NCBI GenBank assembly: GCA_943737045.1
Contig: CALSFV010000111.1
Coordinates: 124,001-188,000 of the forward strand
DNA length: 64,000 nt
Reading direction: 5' to 3'
DNA from: Parapristionchus giblindavisi
Lineage: Eukaryota > Nematoda > Chromadorea > Rhabditida > Diplogasteridae
This document shows positions 21,410-33,300 of this stretch, in pieces. Below the pieces are notes generated by a model. That model saw only the letters and a program-made list of their open reading frames with translations, was not told the DNA's origin and did no database searches. Numbering within the stretch: position 1 is the stretch's first letter; each line of letters begins with the position of its first letter. Position numbers and translations under genes: made by a program.

Positions 21410-22455
21410 AGCGGGACTTTTCTGTGACTTGTTGTTAACAGTGTATGAACAACATTTACTGAGGAGTAGAATCCAACATGCGATCCTTTCGGATTAATGC
21501 ATTCCTCTGAGAAATTCGAAATTTCCGACACCCCTGAATTTGGGCAAAAATGCCATAACTTTGTGTTCAGTGTTGCTATACGCTCAAAACTTTGCAGAGA
21601 TAATAGTACATGAGCGATACAAAACCTGACCTTGTATGAGCTCGATCGGTTGAATTTTGAGAAATTTCGAAAATTAATTTTTCAAATTTTTTGAGATATA
21701 GGAAGTACCTGCTAAAATCAATTTCCATTCTGTTTAACAGCCAGATGTCTTCTATATATAGTAGACGGCAGTTTACTATTGTTTCACAAAGTTTCGAGTT
21801 CTTCGACAGAAATTATAATTAGAGAAAAGAGGTCGAAAATTGTTAGAATTTTTTCACGATTTTTTCGAAATTCTCAGAATTTGTCCGATAAGGCTGAGAC
21901 TTTGCCATAATAATTATCATGATGATAGAAGATGATAATTATAATATAATCGCTAGCGATGCTCTTTTAGTCCCACAAAAAATCATTTAATTTTTTTGAA
22001 TGGCCAGAAATATTCGTACCCTTACAAATTTCGACCTCATTTCTCCACTTATAACTTCTTTCGAAGAACTCGAAACTTTGTGGAACAATAGTAAACTGTC
22101 GTCTACTATATATTGAAGATATCTGGCTGTTAAATAGAATGGAAATTGATATGAGCAGGTACTTCCTATATCTCAAAAAATGTGAAAAATTAATTTTCGA
22201 AATTTCTCAAAATTCAATCGATCGAGCTCATACTCGGTAAGGTTTTGTATCACTCATGTACTATTATCTCTGCAAATTTTGAGCGTATAGCAATACTGAA
22301 CACAAAGTTATGACATTTTTGCCCAAATTCAGGGGTGTCGGAAATTTCGAATTTCTCAGAGGAATGCATTAACCCGAAAGGATCGCATGTTGGATTTTAC
22401 TCCTCAGTAAATGTTGTTCATACACTGTTAACAACAAGTCACAGAAAAATCCCGC
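21410..22455. mobile_element. Fold-back element with arms of about 430 bp
   Basis: Arms of about 21410-21845 and 22020-22455 are inverted copies. Landmarks are GACTTGTTGTTAACAGTGTA, GAGGAATGCATTAA and GGAAGTACCTGCT. The centre is ~175 bp. No coding function is seen. Apparent frames in the two arms are mirror copies. Confidence 0.7.
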
Positions 22456-22460
22456 TGACG

Positions 22461-23986
22461 TTCAAAATAATGATAGACACTTTTTCAAAAAAAGCATCGA
22501 AAGAGGAGATCTTGCGCAACATTAACCAGTTGATGACGTCATTTTTCGACCATGCGCCGGTGCTGGGCGGTCGGTTTTATGAAAAAGTGACGTAACTTTC
22601 CTAATCGGAAAAAGTGCACTTTTCTTCTATGCGCGTTTTGTTGCACCCATATGTGTCTAAAAATGACCCAAGTTTCAGAGGATTTCCGAATTGGAAAAAA
22701 AAAAAAGCGTTGATTTTAGTGACGCGACCTCGGCTTATTCCTTTATTTAGTGACGCGACCTCGGCTTATTCCTTTATCAAGAAACAGCAAAGGAGCTAAA
22801 ATGACTCAAAAACATCCGTAGAAACATTACGAGCTCAAAATACCCATATATGACAGTTATATGAAACACAAAATCACCAAGTTCCGAAAAATTTGAAAAA
22901 AACCGTATTTTGCTTTTCCACGTGGAAAAAAACGTTTCAGTAATGTTAATTAATCTTTATAATATTTCTTATAATGTTTTTGAACATTTATGTTTTTGGA
23001 AGTGAAGGCCTACCTGCTCTTAGAGCCGAGATATCCGCCATCGAAATTACACGCGCGCGCCCCAACTCCGCGCGACTGCTCATCATCCGCTCTCTCACTC
23101 CCACACGCTCTTTCGTGAACAGACAGGGAGAGAAAAAAAGGAGAAGGGAGACTAACATCTGACAACTACACGAAATGGAGATGTTAGAAAACTCTGAGCG
23201 AACTACGATAAATAAATAAATAAAATAAGCAAAATCATTCGAGACGTCGAGGTAAAGAGGTACCACTCTAAAAACACCGAGCGGGTTCGAACCCCGGTTC
23301 GATCCAAATCTTTTGCTGATTTTTACAGACACAAGAAACGTGTTCCACGGTATTTTTCGTGCTAAGAATGATGCAACAAGTTGTTTTGAGTCATTCTGAG
23401 CTGGAAAACGTTCATTTTATGGCAACACATCTCTTCTCTCTTCATCTCTTCATTCACGTTCATTTTCTTCATCGCGAACGGTCGGTCAGCTCGCTCTCTC
23501 CCACCGCCCCTTGGAACAGAAGTTCGTGGATCCTTCTCCTAGCAGGAATGACACCCAGGAGAAGTAGTGTCACAATGAGTGGAACCACAACCATGTTGAA
23601 GAATGGAAGTAAGGCAGGTCAACGATCAATCAGGATTGGTACGATGAAAAAAAAACATCTCTTCTCAAATGGTAATAGAGGCGGATGGGCGCGCAAGCGA
23701 AATGCTCTTCCCGCACATAAGTATAAAACGCTCGCAAGTAAAACAATTTATGGATCCCCTAGCACTGCTAGGAATCTACTATAAATTATTGTTAATCCAT
23801 CACACATATAATTTGTCTCTGTCTCATTCGATCACTAAACTAAAAACATCCTTAAAACATCCGTTTGTCATCCATTTCTCTTTGTAATATGTTATTTCAA
23901 TGTTAATTGTTTTCAATTATGACTGATTTCTCTAATAAATGTATCTTATCTAACATTAGTTTTGACATTGTACTTCATCATTCCTT

Positions 23987-24044
<58 letters not shown>

Positions 24045-24845
24045 GAAGGTTTGGGGGGGGGGGGGGGGGGTCACACTCGTTCTTTGTTGTTCAAATGCAA
24101 CTCTGTTCGCTCAGAGTTTTCTAACATCTCCATTTCGTGTAGTTGTCAGATGTTAGTCTCCCTTCTCCTTTTTTTCTCTCCCTGTCTGTTCACGAAAGAG
24201 CGTGTGGGAGTGAGAGAGCGGATGATGAGCAGTCGCGCGGAGTTGGGGCGCGCGCGTGTAATTTCGATGGCGGATATCTCGGCTCTAAGAGCAGGTAGGC
24301 CTTCACTTCCAAAAACATAAATGTTCAAAAACATTATAAGAAATATTATAAAGATTAATTAACATTACTGAAACGTTTTTTCCACGTGGAAAAGCAAAAT
24401 ACGGTTTTTTTCAAATTTTTCGGAACTTGGTGATTTTGTGTTTCATATAACTGTCATATATGGGTATTTTGAGCTCGTAATGTTTTTACGGATGTTTTTG
24501 AGTCATTTTAGCTCCTTTGCTGTTTCTTGATAAAGGAATAAGCCGAGGTCGCGTCACTAAATAAAGGAATAAGCCGAGGTCGCGTCACTAAAATCAACGC
24601 TTTTTTTTTTTCCAATTCGGAAATCCTCTGAAACTTGGGTCATTTTTAGACACATATGGGTGCAACAAAACGCGCATAGAAGAAAAGTGCACTTTTTCCG
24701 ATTAGGAAAGTTACGTCACTTTTTCATAAAACCGACCGCCCAGCACCGGCGCATGGTCGAAAAATGACGTCATCAACTGGTAAATGTTGCGCAAGATCTC
24801 CTCTTTCGATGCTTTTTTTGAAAAAGTGTCTATCATTATTTTGAA
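22461..24845. mobile_element. Large fold-back, arms ~742 bp apparently near-identical, 0.9 kb centre
   Basis: Left arm 22461-23203, right arm about 24105-24845, spacer 23204-24104. A 62-residue frame (22974-23162 plus; 24146-24334 minus) is identical in both arms. A 31 bp direct duplication (TAGTGACGCGACCTCGGCTT, twice near 22715-22775) is present in both arms. The arms were therefore copied or homogenised after that duplication arose. The spacer contains a frame of 141 residues (23359-23784) with no recognisable family, a GGGTTCGAACCCC string (~23283), a (GA)n run and a G run. Confidence 0.8.
23992..24071. repeat. (GA)n microsatellite followed by poly-G
   Basis: About 25 GA dinucleotides from 23992, then a GCGAGGAAGG junction, then an unbroken run of ~18 G. 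It sits at the inner edge of the right arm of the large fold-back. Run length may be an assembly estimate. Confidence 0.9.
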
Positions 24846-24849
24846 CGGA

Positions 24850-25202
24850 GTTATGATCATTTTTCTGACGCACACTCGAGCCAAAAAAACCGTACCTACC
24901 AACTTTGACCTACCGCTATTCGAAAATGAGAGCAGATATGCAAATTCGGAAAACGCAGTTCGATAGAGCATCGTTCAAAGTACTTATTCTGAATTTTTCA
25001 GGGGGTCGAATTTTCTATGTCCGCGGACCCTCCGAAACGGTCGATTTTCTCGCGATTCCTCTCATATACATATTAACTATTGCGGCAGAACGTTCGATGA
25101 AGTGCAAAATAATAAAGAAAAAGAAAAAAAGAGAAAAAAAGAGAAAAAAAAAAACAAGAAAACCTAAATACTCGGCATTTTTAGATGATTTTTTTAAAAT
25201 TA
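24850..25202. other. Non-coding spacer between fold-backs
   Basis: Contains an A-rich stretch (25108-25165) and no supported gene. The short frames here have no homologous motif and their lysine-rich part comes from the A-rich run. Confidence 0.4.
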
Positions 25203-26834
25203 TACAGTAGCGCCGGAAAGTCAAAATACACTTTTTGTTTCTGGTGTAATTTTGGCGTCAGTTGATATATCAAGCTGAAACTTGTACATGATGTACCCAC
25301 AGTATGTACGTATTCGATCCTCTTATAAGGTCTCACGGGCCTTTCTGGTTATTGCATATTGATAACGCTACCGAACAACACTTTTTCGAAAATTCATTAT
25401 TCTTTCAGGGATTTTTTAGTACTTGTCAAACTTCGTGAGCATTGAGAGACCTACAAGGCCTATCCAGAAAAAAAATTTCAGGTTGCTGCGAACTGGGGTA
25501 TTGGCTGCAGACTTGCTGCAATTTCGCGGTCGCAAAATCATATATCGGCTTCTACAAGAGCTTGAAACACGTTCAAAGCAACAAACTGATTTTCTTGGTG
25601 ATTCCTGATGAGCCTGTAAGTATGGTAGAGCTAGCTCATCATTCATCTTCATGGATCAAAAAGTCACTTTTTACAAGACCCAACTTTGAAAAATCACAAT
25701 TCTGAGGGCGGACCGTGTAAAAATCTGGTTTTTGGATAGGAATGTAGAAAATATATTAATTAATCGATTCCCCGCTTTTTAGAGCGATTGCTTATCTTTC
25801 TTGCCTGCGGCAGTCGATTATCTGAAGGATAGCCATTTAGGCCGCGCTTCATCTCTAGGCTTTTCACACTACTCAATGACGATTTAACCGCTTTTAGTGA
25901 TTTGATTAGTCAGAATAGAGAGACACTGTATGAATCCAGTTTTTGGCCTGTGATCTTTGTGTTTTCGATATTTGAGCTTTGATCTTTGCTCATTTTTTCG
26001 TCAAATTTTGCTCAAAATCATACTGAAAAGTTGTTTCATTCGATCAAAGAAGAACAAAAACGCTTTCTTTTATAGGCTATGATGTTCAGCATCAGCGGCA
26101 ATACGTTTTAGAGTGATTTCATCTATCAAAGCACGTTGAGCAGTGTGAAAAGCCTAGAGATGTGTACGGGTTGCGAGATGAGAAGGGAGGGCGGCCTAAA
26201 CGACTATCCTTCAGATAATCGACTGCCGCAGGCAAGAAAGATAAGCAATCGCTCTAAAAAGCGGGGAATCGATTAATTAATATATTTTCAACAATCCTAT
26301 CCAAAAACCAGATTTTACAAGGTCTGACCTCAGAATTGTGATTTTTCAATGTTGGTCTTGTAAAAAAGTGACTTTTTCGATCCATGAAGATGAATTATGA
26401 GCTAGCTTTACCATACTTACAGGATCATCAGGAATCACCAAGAGAATCAGTTTGTTGCTTTGAACGTGTTTCAAGCTCTTGTAGAAGCCGATATATGATT
26501 TTGCGACCGCGAAATTGCAGCAAGTCTGCAGCCAATACCCGAATTCGCAGCAACCTGAAATTTTTTTTCTGGATAGGCCTTGTAGGTCTCTCAATGCTCA
26601 CGAAGTTTGACAAGTACTAAAAAATCCCTGAAAGAATAATGAATTTTCGAAAAAGTGTTGTTCGGTAGCGTTATCAATATGCAATAACCAGAAAGGCCCG
26701 TGAGACCTTATAAGAGGATCGAATACGTACATACTGTGGGTACATCATGTACAAGTTTCAGCTTGATATCTCAACTGACGCCAAAATAACACCAGAAATA
26801 AAAAGTGTATTTTGACCTTAAGGCGCTACAGTAT
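25203..26834. mobile_element. TACAGTAGCGCC fold-back element, 1.6 kb
   Basis: The left end is TACAGTAGCGCCGGAAAGTC. The right end is GACCTTAAGGCGCTACAGTA, which is its imperfect complement. Arms of about 25205-25860 and 26180-26833 match closely (GATGTACCCACAGTATGTAC, GGCCTTGTAGGTCTCTCAAT), with mirror-image reading frames at 25423-25608 and 26428-26613. The centre is ~300 bp. It lies directly 5' of the next host exon (26916). Confidence 0.75.
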
Positions 26835-26915
26835 ATTTGTTATTTTCAGGATTTGTTTACTATAAAAGTTAAAGTATGAGATATATTTTATCTATGCCTG
26901 AATTAACAAATTAAG

Positions 26916-28746
26916 GTTAAATTGGGAGAATCAATAATTCCAATTATTCATCAAGGAAGTCGTATTCAACCACAAGATAACGTTGGAGCACTTCGATCTC
27001 AGGTATTCATTATACAATCACGCAAAATTCGCTCATCAAGCAAATATTCATTATAAAGTCTCTTTAGGAAATTATTCCCTTAATTATTCGAATTCATATT
27101 AATTCCTAATTTCTACTAGTTATACGTACTAATTCTTAATCATTCTACTAAATATTTCAAACTATTCAAATTATTATAAAGGAAATTATTCTTACCAATT
27201 CCCTCACATTTACGGTTCCTTTATTTTTTAATTTTTTTTTAAATCCGAAAAAAAGTTGAAAAAAAAAGAGTTTTTTCTATACACAAAAATTGGACATAGA
27301 AAGATACTCTTTCAACTTTCATTATTTTTTATTCCATACTATTCCTGTTTCAACTTTCATTATTTTCCATGATATTTCGTAAATTTTATTTTTTCTCTTA
27401 TTCTTATTACTTTGTTTTCTGACGCAGGATTTTATCCGAAATATATTTTAAAAAACAGAAAAACATAAACGGAAAACTCTCAGCTGCTCGGGATTTCCGT
27501 AAGGATAATTTGGAAGGGATTATTCCTCTGTTGCAATAGAAGAAGAAAAAGAATTTCGTAAACAATTGTATGGAATTTAATTCGGAATTCCTATGAAACG
27601 ATGATGCAAGTGTCATGAATAAGTGTGTGATGAACCTGCATAAGAATCGTGAAAACGACAGAAAACGACACAAGTAGGATATTATACGAAAAAAATCTCC
27701 TACTTTTTCAAACTACAAAAAACGAATCGATATTTTTTCCTTGACCATTATTTCAAATTCTGTAAATTTTGGGCAATGAAATTTTGGGTCCTCCATTACA
27801 TTCTGGCCTATGATGGTTTAAAAATCTAAGATTTTTATCTAATTTTATTTAGAAGTGCCCTTCCAATCGTACACACTCCATCAATACGACCACTTCAACC
27901 AAAAATCAACTTTTTCAATGAATTTCAAATTGTTTCTTTTTTTCTTAATTGGCTTGGTGAGACATATCTGAGTGAAACACAAATGTCATTTATTATGAAA
28001 ATCAACACAGAAAGTGTGTAAAATTGAAAAATACGGAAAAAAACTCCTAGAATTCCGTACAATCTCCTCTATTTGTATCGTCTTCGCTCGTCTAATAGAC
28101 AGTATTATTTTAAAAAAATCAATCCAGTGGAATTTGTATCCATCTTGAAAGAACATTGTGATACAATATGTCCATTTTCGCTTTTAGATAACTCCAATTG
28201 TGTATAAAAAGGATATGGAATCAGGATGTGCACGTGAATCAAATGGATTCATTAGTAGACAATTTGTATCGAATACTAGTGAAAAAGCTGGAAGCCATAT
28301 TATGGATCGACGAAGGAATATCGTATGTTCAATATAATCTAATTGTTCATATCGAGATAATTATAGGTAACATTGGATGATATGCCTGATAAAGAAAGTG
28401 AATCGATTCTCCCTATATTATTTGATGTTGTCGGTCAGTTTAATACTATTAACTGTTGGTAATGAAAATGAATGAATGAATATATTGAGGTATTGAACAT
28501 CGTTCTGGTGCTCATTTTGGTGCTTTTCGTCCATTGATAATAGATAGTGAAGGAGGATATGGAATGAGTTATGATGATGAACTCAAATGTAGAATGATTA
28601 TTCCATTTCAGGTATCATTAAACATTTATCTTTTTTCACTTTTTCTTTTGTCATTACGAATTAAATTAATTGTTACTAAATATGAAATAAGTAGATGAGA
28701 GATAATCAATTCATATTTATTTCAGACAGCTCCATCACTGCGTTAA
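26916..28746 (+). CDS. 3' exons of a plus-strand gene, probably the giant repeat gene
   Basis: Five exons with mutually consistent phases: 26916-27002 (VKLGESIIPIIHQGSRIQPQ), 28188-28322 (ITPIVYKKDMESGCARESNG), 28367-28433 (VTLDDMPDKESESILPILFD), 28490-28611 (IEHRSGAHFGAFRPLIIDSE) and 28726-28746 (TAPSLR then TAA). Donors are GTATTC, GTATGT, GTCAGT and GTATCA. The acceptors ttag, ttatag, attgag and tttcag are good, but the first (aaattaag) is weak. I recognise no domain. Nothing separates this from the exon at 19355 except transposons, so one transcript is plausible, but the join across 19.6-26.9 kb is unproven. The stop lies 93 bp from the convergent dnali1 stop. Confidence 0.6.
27003..28187 (+). 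other. AT-rich intron, nothing recognisable
   Basis: Lies between the splice donor after 27002 and the acceptor before 28188. It is unlike the palindrome-rich introns to the left: I found no long inverted repeat, open frame or RNA gene. Short TTTCAACTTTCATTATTTT repeats occur near 27310-27370. Confidence 0.5.
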
Positions 28747-28839
28747 TCACATTTTATGTACATAACGATCGATTGATTTGGTTACTAAAATTCGATGTTT
28801 TTTTAGAGTTAAATAGGAAAAATGAACGTGTAAAGTCGA

Positions 28840-29937
28840 TTAGCCTTTCTTGTCATTAGATTCATTAGAAATCTCAACCCCAATCATCTTATCCATTTGC
28901 AGTATTGATTGTAATTGATTCTGAATAAATGAGTCAATTAAGATAGTAATGATATATTACATACTTTGAATACTTTATTACTCTCTAATAATCTTTCATT
29001 TTCTTCTTTCATTCTTTGTTCAAGTGTTGACAATTCATCTTCATTTAACATCTTATCATTTACAATTTGTTTCTCTAATTGAGCTATCTGCAATCAATTC
29101 ATATTTCATTCCTTCTTCATTATTCATTCTATTTTTTTAAGACCTTGGCAAGGAGTATTTTATTCTTGGCTCTTTCTTCATCTCTTTCTATTACTGCTCG
29201 ACTTTGTTCTTTCTCTACTATCATTGCCTTTCGAAGTCCTCAATTATATGGATAACTCATGGACAAATATTAAATTACCATATCCAATAGAGCTTTCAAG
29301 AAGACTTTGATAAGCAAGAATAGTCATTCTAAATTCATCTTTAACTCTTAATAAAAGTAGTCCTCGTTCAGCACAATTCACTGTCACTTGACGAATTAAT
29401 TCCTCTAAATTATATATATTTTCATTATAAATAATAGTAATATAATATAATAATAAAGATATGCATACCAAATAATTGATCATATAAATCTCTTCGAATG
29501 GGACAAATTCCAAATTCTTTTGCTCTTCCTTCTCTCATTTCTCTATCCAATTTATCTTCTAATAAAACCTACGCAGAAGATAAAAAAGTTCAAAATGATA
29601 AATATGAATAGTACCAAATCAAGTCTGGTTGAAGGTACTGTCGATGTACGGGATATCCATCGTTTACCATCTATCTACAAGGGAATCATAGATATCTATC
29701 TGTTAAGATGTTTCATTGTACCTCTTTAACTCGAGGAGGAATAATGCAATCCATTATATTCTGTAATTGTTTATCAATATCCACAGAAGGTAATAGAGTA
29801 TCTTCAACATTTTCGAAATCGATCTAAAATCGCTAAAAGTATAAAAAGAATATTTTTTTACAAACCACTTGTTCATTTGGATTGGCTGGTTCAAAATTTC
29901 GACTCTGTAGGAAGATATTGGATAAGTCGTCGTCCAT
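28840..29937 (-). CDS. dnali1: Axonemal dynein light intermediate chain DNALI1 (p28/p33 family)
   Basis: The inner-arm dynein light chain binds the heavy-chain stem of single-headed axonemal dyneins. The spliced product is ~235 residues, close to the family's usual ~250. ATG is at 29937 (MDDDLSNIFLQSRNF) and TAA at 28840. Exons in order carry IMDCIIPPRVKE, WISRTSTVPSTRLDL, EFGICPIRRDLYDQLF, then the signature IRQVTVNCAERGLLLLRVKD and FRMTILAYQSLLESSIGYG, then a Glu/Lys coiled coil (IAQLEKQIV...RMKEENERLLES) and C-terminal IGVEISNESNDKKG. Seven introns were joined by eye. Phases agree and every conserved block falls in order, so it appears intact. It is divergent with srrt and convergent with the upstream unit. 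The presence of an axonemal dynein subunit in a nematode is notable because nematodes are usually described as lacking motile cilia. Confidence 0.93.
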
Positions 29938-30369
29938 GATGACTAGTATGTTGAGAATATGACATCTCTCTACATTCACAATATGGACCTCCATCTCCAG
30001 TCAACCACAATTCCTGTTTTCATACTCGATCTTACTATGTATGAATGAAATATTTTCTTGTATTTTTACGAATTTTGAAATTTATCCTCTTTATTTCTTC
30101 TGTATTCATTCGGAACCGACCGAATACTATTCTTTTTTTTTCAATTTAAATTAAATAAATAAATAAAATAGCGTATTAATGTGCGCCAGCAAAATAAAAG
30201 CTTGGCACACTTTTTGAGCGAATAGCGGTCGATGATGCGCATTTGAAGTGTCATTTGCATGCGCTTGTTGGCAGGCACGATTTCGTGACTTACTGATGCT
30301 GTTTTCTATGTTAGATTGATCCCTTTGTTCCTTTGTACTGATATGATATCTTCTTATTTTTCAGTAAAT
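29938..30369. promoter_or_regulatory. Shared divergent promoter of dnali1 and srrt
   Basis: The 432 bp between the two start codons must hold both promoters. I see no clear TATA box. A TTTTTCAG ends at 30364, five bases before the srrt ATG. It fits a spliced-leader trans-splice acceptor or the 3' end of a short 5' intron. A GCGC-containing stretch (TTTGCATGCGCTTG) lies near 30255. Confidence 0.5.
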
Positions 30370-33300
30370 ATGGTTGATTCGGAAGATGATGATAGACGAG
30401 GTCGCGTTGACAAATTCACCCGTGAAAGGGATTCTTATGGAGGGGATCGTAGACGTGATGATGACAGAAGACAACCGTATCGTAGTGGAGATTATTCAAA
30501 TGGAGTAAAGAGATCAGCTGCTCCTCGACGTGATGATTATCCGTATGATGCCAAGAGAACACGCCAAGCGTTAGTTTCACTTATTCAAACGTTGTCGTAA
30601 AATGAAAGGTTTTTAAAACTTAAACTTTGTTATTAAATCGTTATATAATTCAGGAGTGAGGCAGAGGATACGAATGGGAGCAATGCTCTTGTTTTACTTC
30701 CATTCAAGAGATGGTTACTTCAACAAGATGATTCAATCACTGACGAAGAAGCTCTTACTAAATACAATGCATATAAGATGGAACATAAGAAACAACAGCT
30801 CGTCAAGTTCTTCACATCACACAAAGAGGAGGAATGGTGAGGGAGGCATGATACTCCCTCAAGTATCAATCAACTAATATAAGCCAGAGGCGAATTATGT
30901 CGCGGCTTCATCAATTATACGGACAACATCTATTTTCACTTCTTTTACCTTTCTATCCGTGCTCATACGATCACAATGTATTGTGTCTTTTGTTCTTGCA
31001 CGCGAATTGTCAATTCTCATTTGATAATTGTTATTGAGAATTGTCACGTGTGCAAGACAGAATATAACATAGTATTCATTGCAGGTTCCGTCAGAAGTAT
31101 CATCCTGAAGAAAGTACAAAGAGAAAGGAAGAGCAAAAGGAAACTATCAAAAAGAGGAATGCAATTTTCAAGTTAGTATTCCCTTTCATCATGATAATGC
31201 GTCCACCATTTAACAAGAAACAATATGTTAATTATAAATTTAAGGGAACTTCATGAGAAAGGATTCTTTACTGATATTTCACTTGACTTTTCTAATGCCA
31301 AGAAGATCATTTTCCTTCTTGATGCAGGTAATCTATTCTATTCTCCTATCGATTGATTTTATTATATCAATTTAAATGAATGGCATTTTAGTTGTCGTAA
31401 AGCTAGAAGGTGGAACAGATGAAGATATTGAATTGTTGAAGCAACATAAAATAGTAGATGATGCGTTGACTGAGATTGAAAAGGATGAAGTTAAGGATGA
31501 TACCAAAACTGAATCAGAAGTTGATGAGAATGGTTTGTCTATTAGATATGGAGAATGGAGAATGATTCATTTATAGGTGAAACGAAGCCTAAGAAAATGC
31601 AATTACACAAAACCCAAGCACTTTTCCTAAGGACTGTTGAAGCAAATATCAAACAGACTGAAGTTGAAGAGGTGATATTAATCAATAATGATGAACCTAA
31701 TCGATATATTGTAGGTATGTATGCGTTATCCTGGATTCCTTCGTCTATGTTTATCTGAACCTGTTCCTGATAAGAAGTTTGCACGAAGAGGATGGGCTAC
31801 ATATAAAAGAGATGTTAATATCAAACAAATTGCATTGAATATTAACTCTATCAGAGTAAGTATACCGTATTATCTCATGAAATATTTTTTATTATAAAAT
31901 TCAAACAACTTCTGCCAAATTCCTCTCTGGGTGTTGCAATTGTGTAATATTAGGTTGATTCATAAGTCTTGTCGCATTTTGGCCCTTTAAACAAATTAAA
32001 ATAACTTTATCTCGGCAAAAGCAAATTAATCAAAGTATGCGCCATCTGCGTCGACATACTTCCTTCAAAGTTCGGGTAGCTTGTGGATACTGTGCTCCCA
32101 GAAGGACGGCTGCTAGGAGGCAAAGTAGTTGGTCAGCCAGATTTCGACCTCCCACTGATTATTGAAGTTTACTCCTCCGAGAGGGCGCTGCATATCGGAA
32201 AACAAGCAGCAATCACTAGGAGCCAAGTTGGGCGAGTAGGGCAGGTGGGGACGACGTGCTAGCCAAAGTTCAACAGGGCCTTTTCGGTCTTCCTTCCCAA
32301 ACGGGGTCGGGCTTTGTCGTACTGGAAGTGAATCAGGTCGCGCAACCAGGGAACGGAGGGGACCTGGGACTTATGGGTCCGTAGTTGTAGAGAGTATACC
32401 GCGGCCGTAATAGTCGACCCCTGAGGGAGCAGCTCCCAATTCACCAACTTGCCTCGGCTCCACCACACAGACAGCATAGCCTTCTTCTGGTGAAATTCAA
32501 GTTTGGCGATGCGATTGGGCTGCTCATCTCGATCGACCCACTGAGCCCCGCGGACTACGTTGTCCTAAAGGATCCATCTCTCATCTCCAGTGAGGATTCC
32601 GTCGATCCAAGCCGTTGTACGAGCGTAAGAAATTAGATTAAGACACTGGTCCGCACGGTTGTCCTTCTACATGTCCGACAGTCGGTGGGGTAACCATCAA
32701 CCCAACTTCTGGTCCTTGTCAAGATCCTGTAGGCCACGAACGATGGTGGTCTAGCTTACCCCAAGACTCATCGCCATACCACGGGTGGTAGCATAGGGGT
32801 CCGCGTGGACGTGCTGCTCCAGCACGTCCAAGTCCAGCTCGAGGACCTGTTCTCGTCTTCGACGCCGTGCCCCCTTTTCGAAGCGTTTGAACCAACGTTG
32901 CAAAGTGCATATAAAAGGGGCCTTAGTGTACTATACTACTGCAATACCAGTGTGTACATCGGGTGGTTTGAGCTCGGATAGGAAGAAGAACAACATGACG
33001 TGTCCCATGTCCACTAAACTGGGAACGAAATGAAGATGTATTTCAGCCACTAGACTCGATGTAGGCACAATTCACTAATACGCTCAAAGAGTAGTAGTAG
33101 TGACTTGTTTAGTGCCATAACGGACAGGGTAATTGATAGCGTACTACTGAGCAATGATAACCCAAACATACCCCTCTAAAATGCTACAAGACTTATGAAT
33201 CAACCTAATATTTGATTAGTGTTATCAATACTTATTATTATTCTATATTGGAATTATTATTTTAAATGTTTTTTATAATGAATTATGTGATTATAGATTC

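Noticed and set aside
22974..24334. Identical 62-codon frame on both arms, and 141-codon frame in the centre, as possible transposon genes
   Set aside because: The duplication only reflects palindromic arms. Neither has a transposase or other recognisable motif, and the starts are arbitrary.
8447..26915. Retroviral or LTR-retrotransposon content in the repeat-rich introns
   Set aside because: No gag, reverse transcriptase, integrase or LTR pair was seen. All arms are inverted, not direct, and the only enzyme remnant is Tc1-type.
30316..30369. Upstream in-frame ATG as the srrt start
   Set aside because: It precedes TTTTTCAG, which looks like a (trans-)splice acceptor. The conserved-type acidic/Arg N-terminus starts at 30370.
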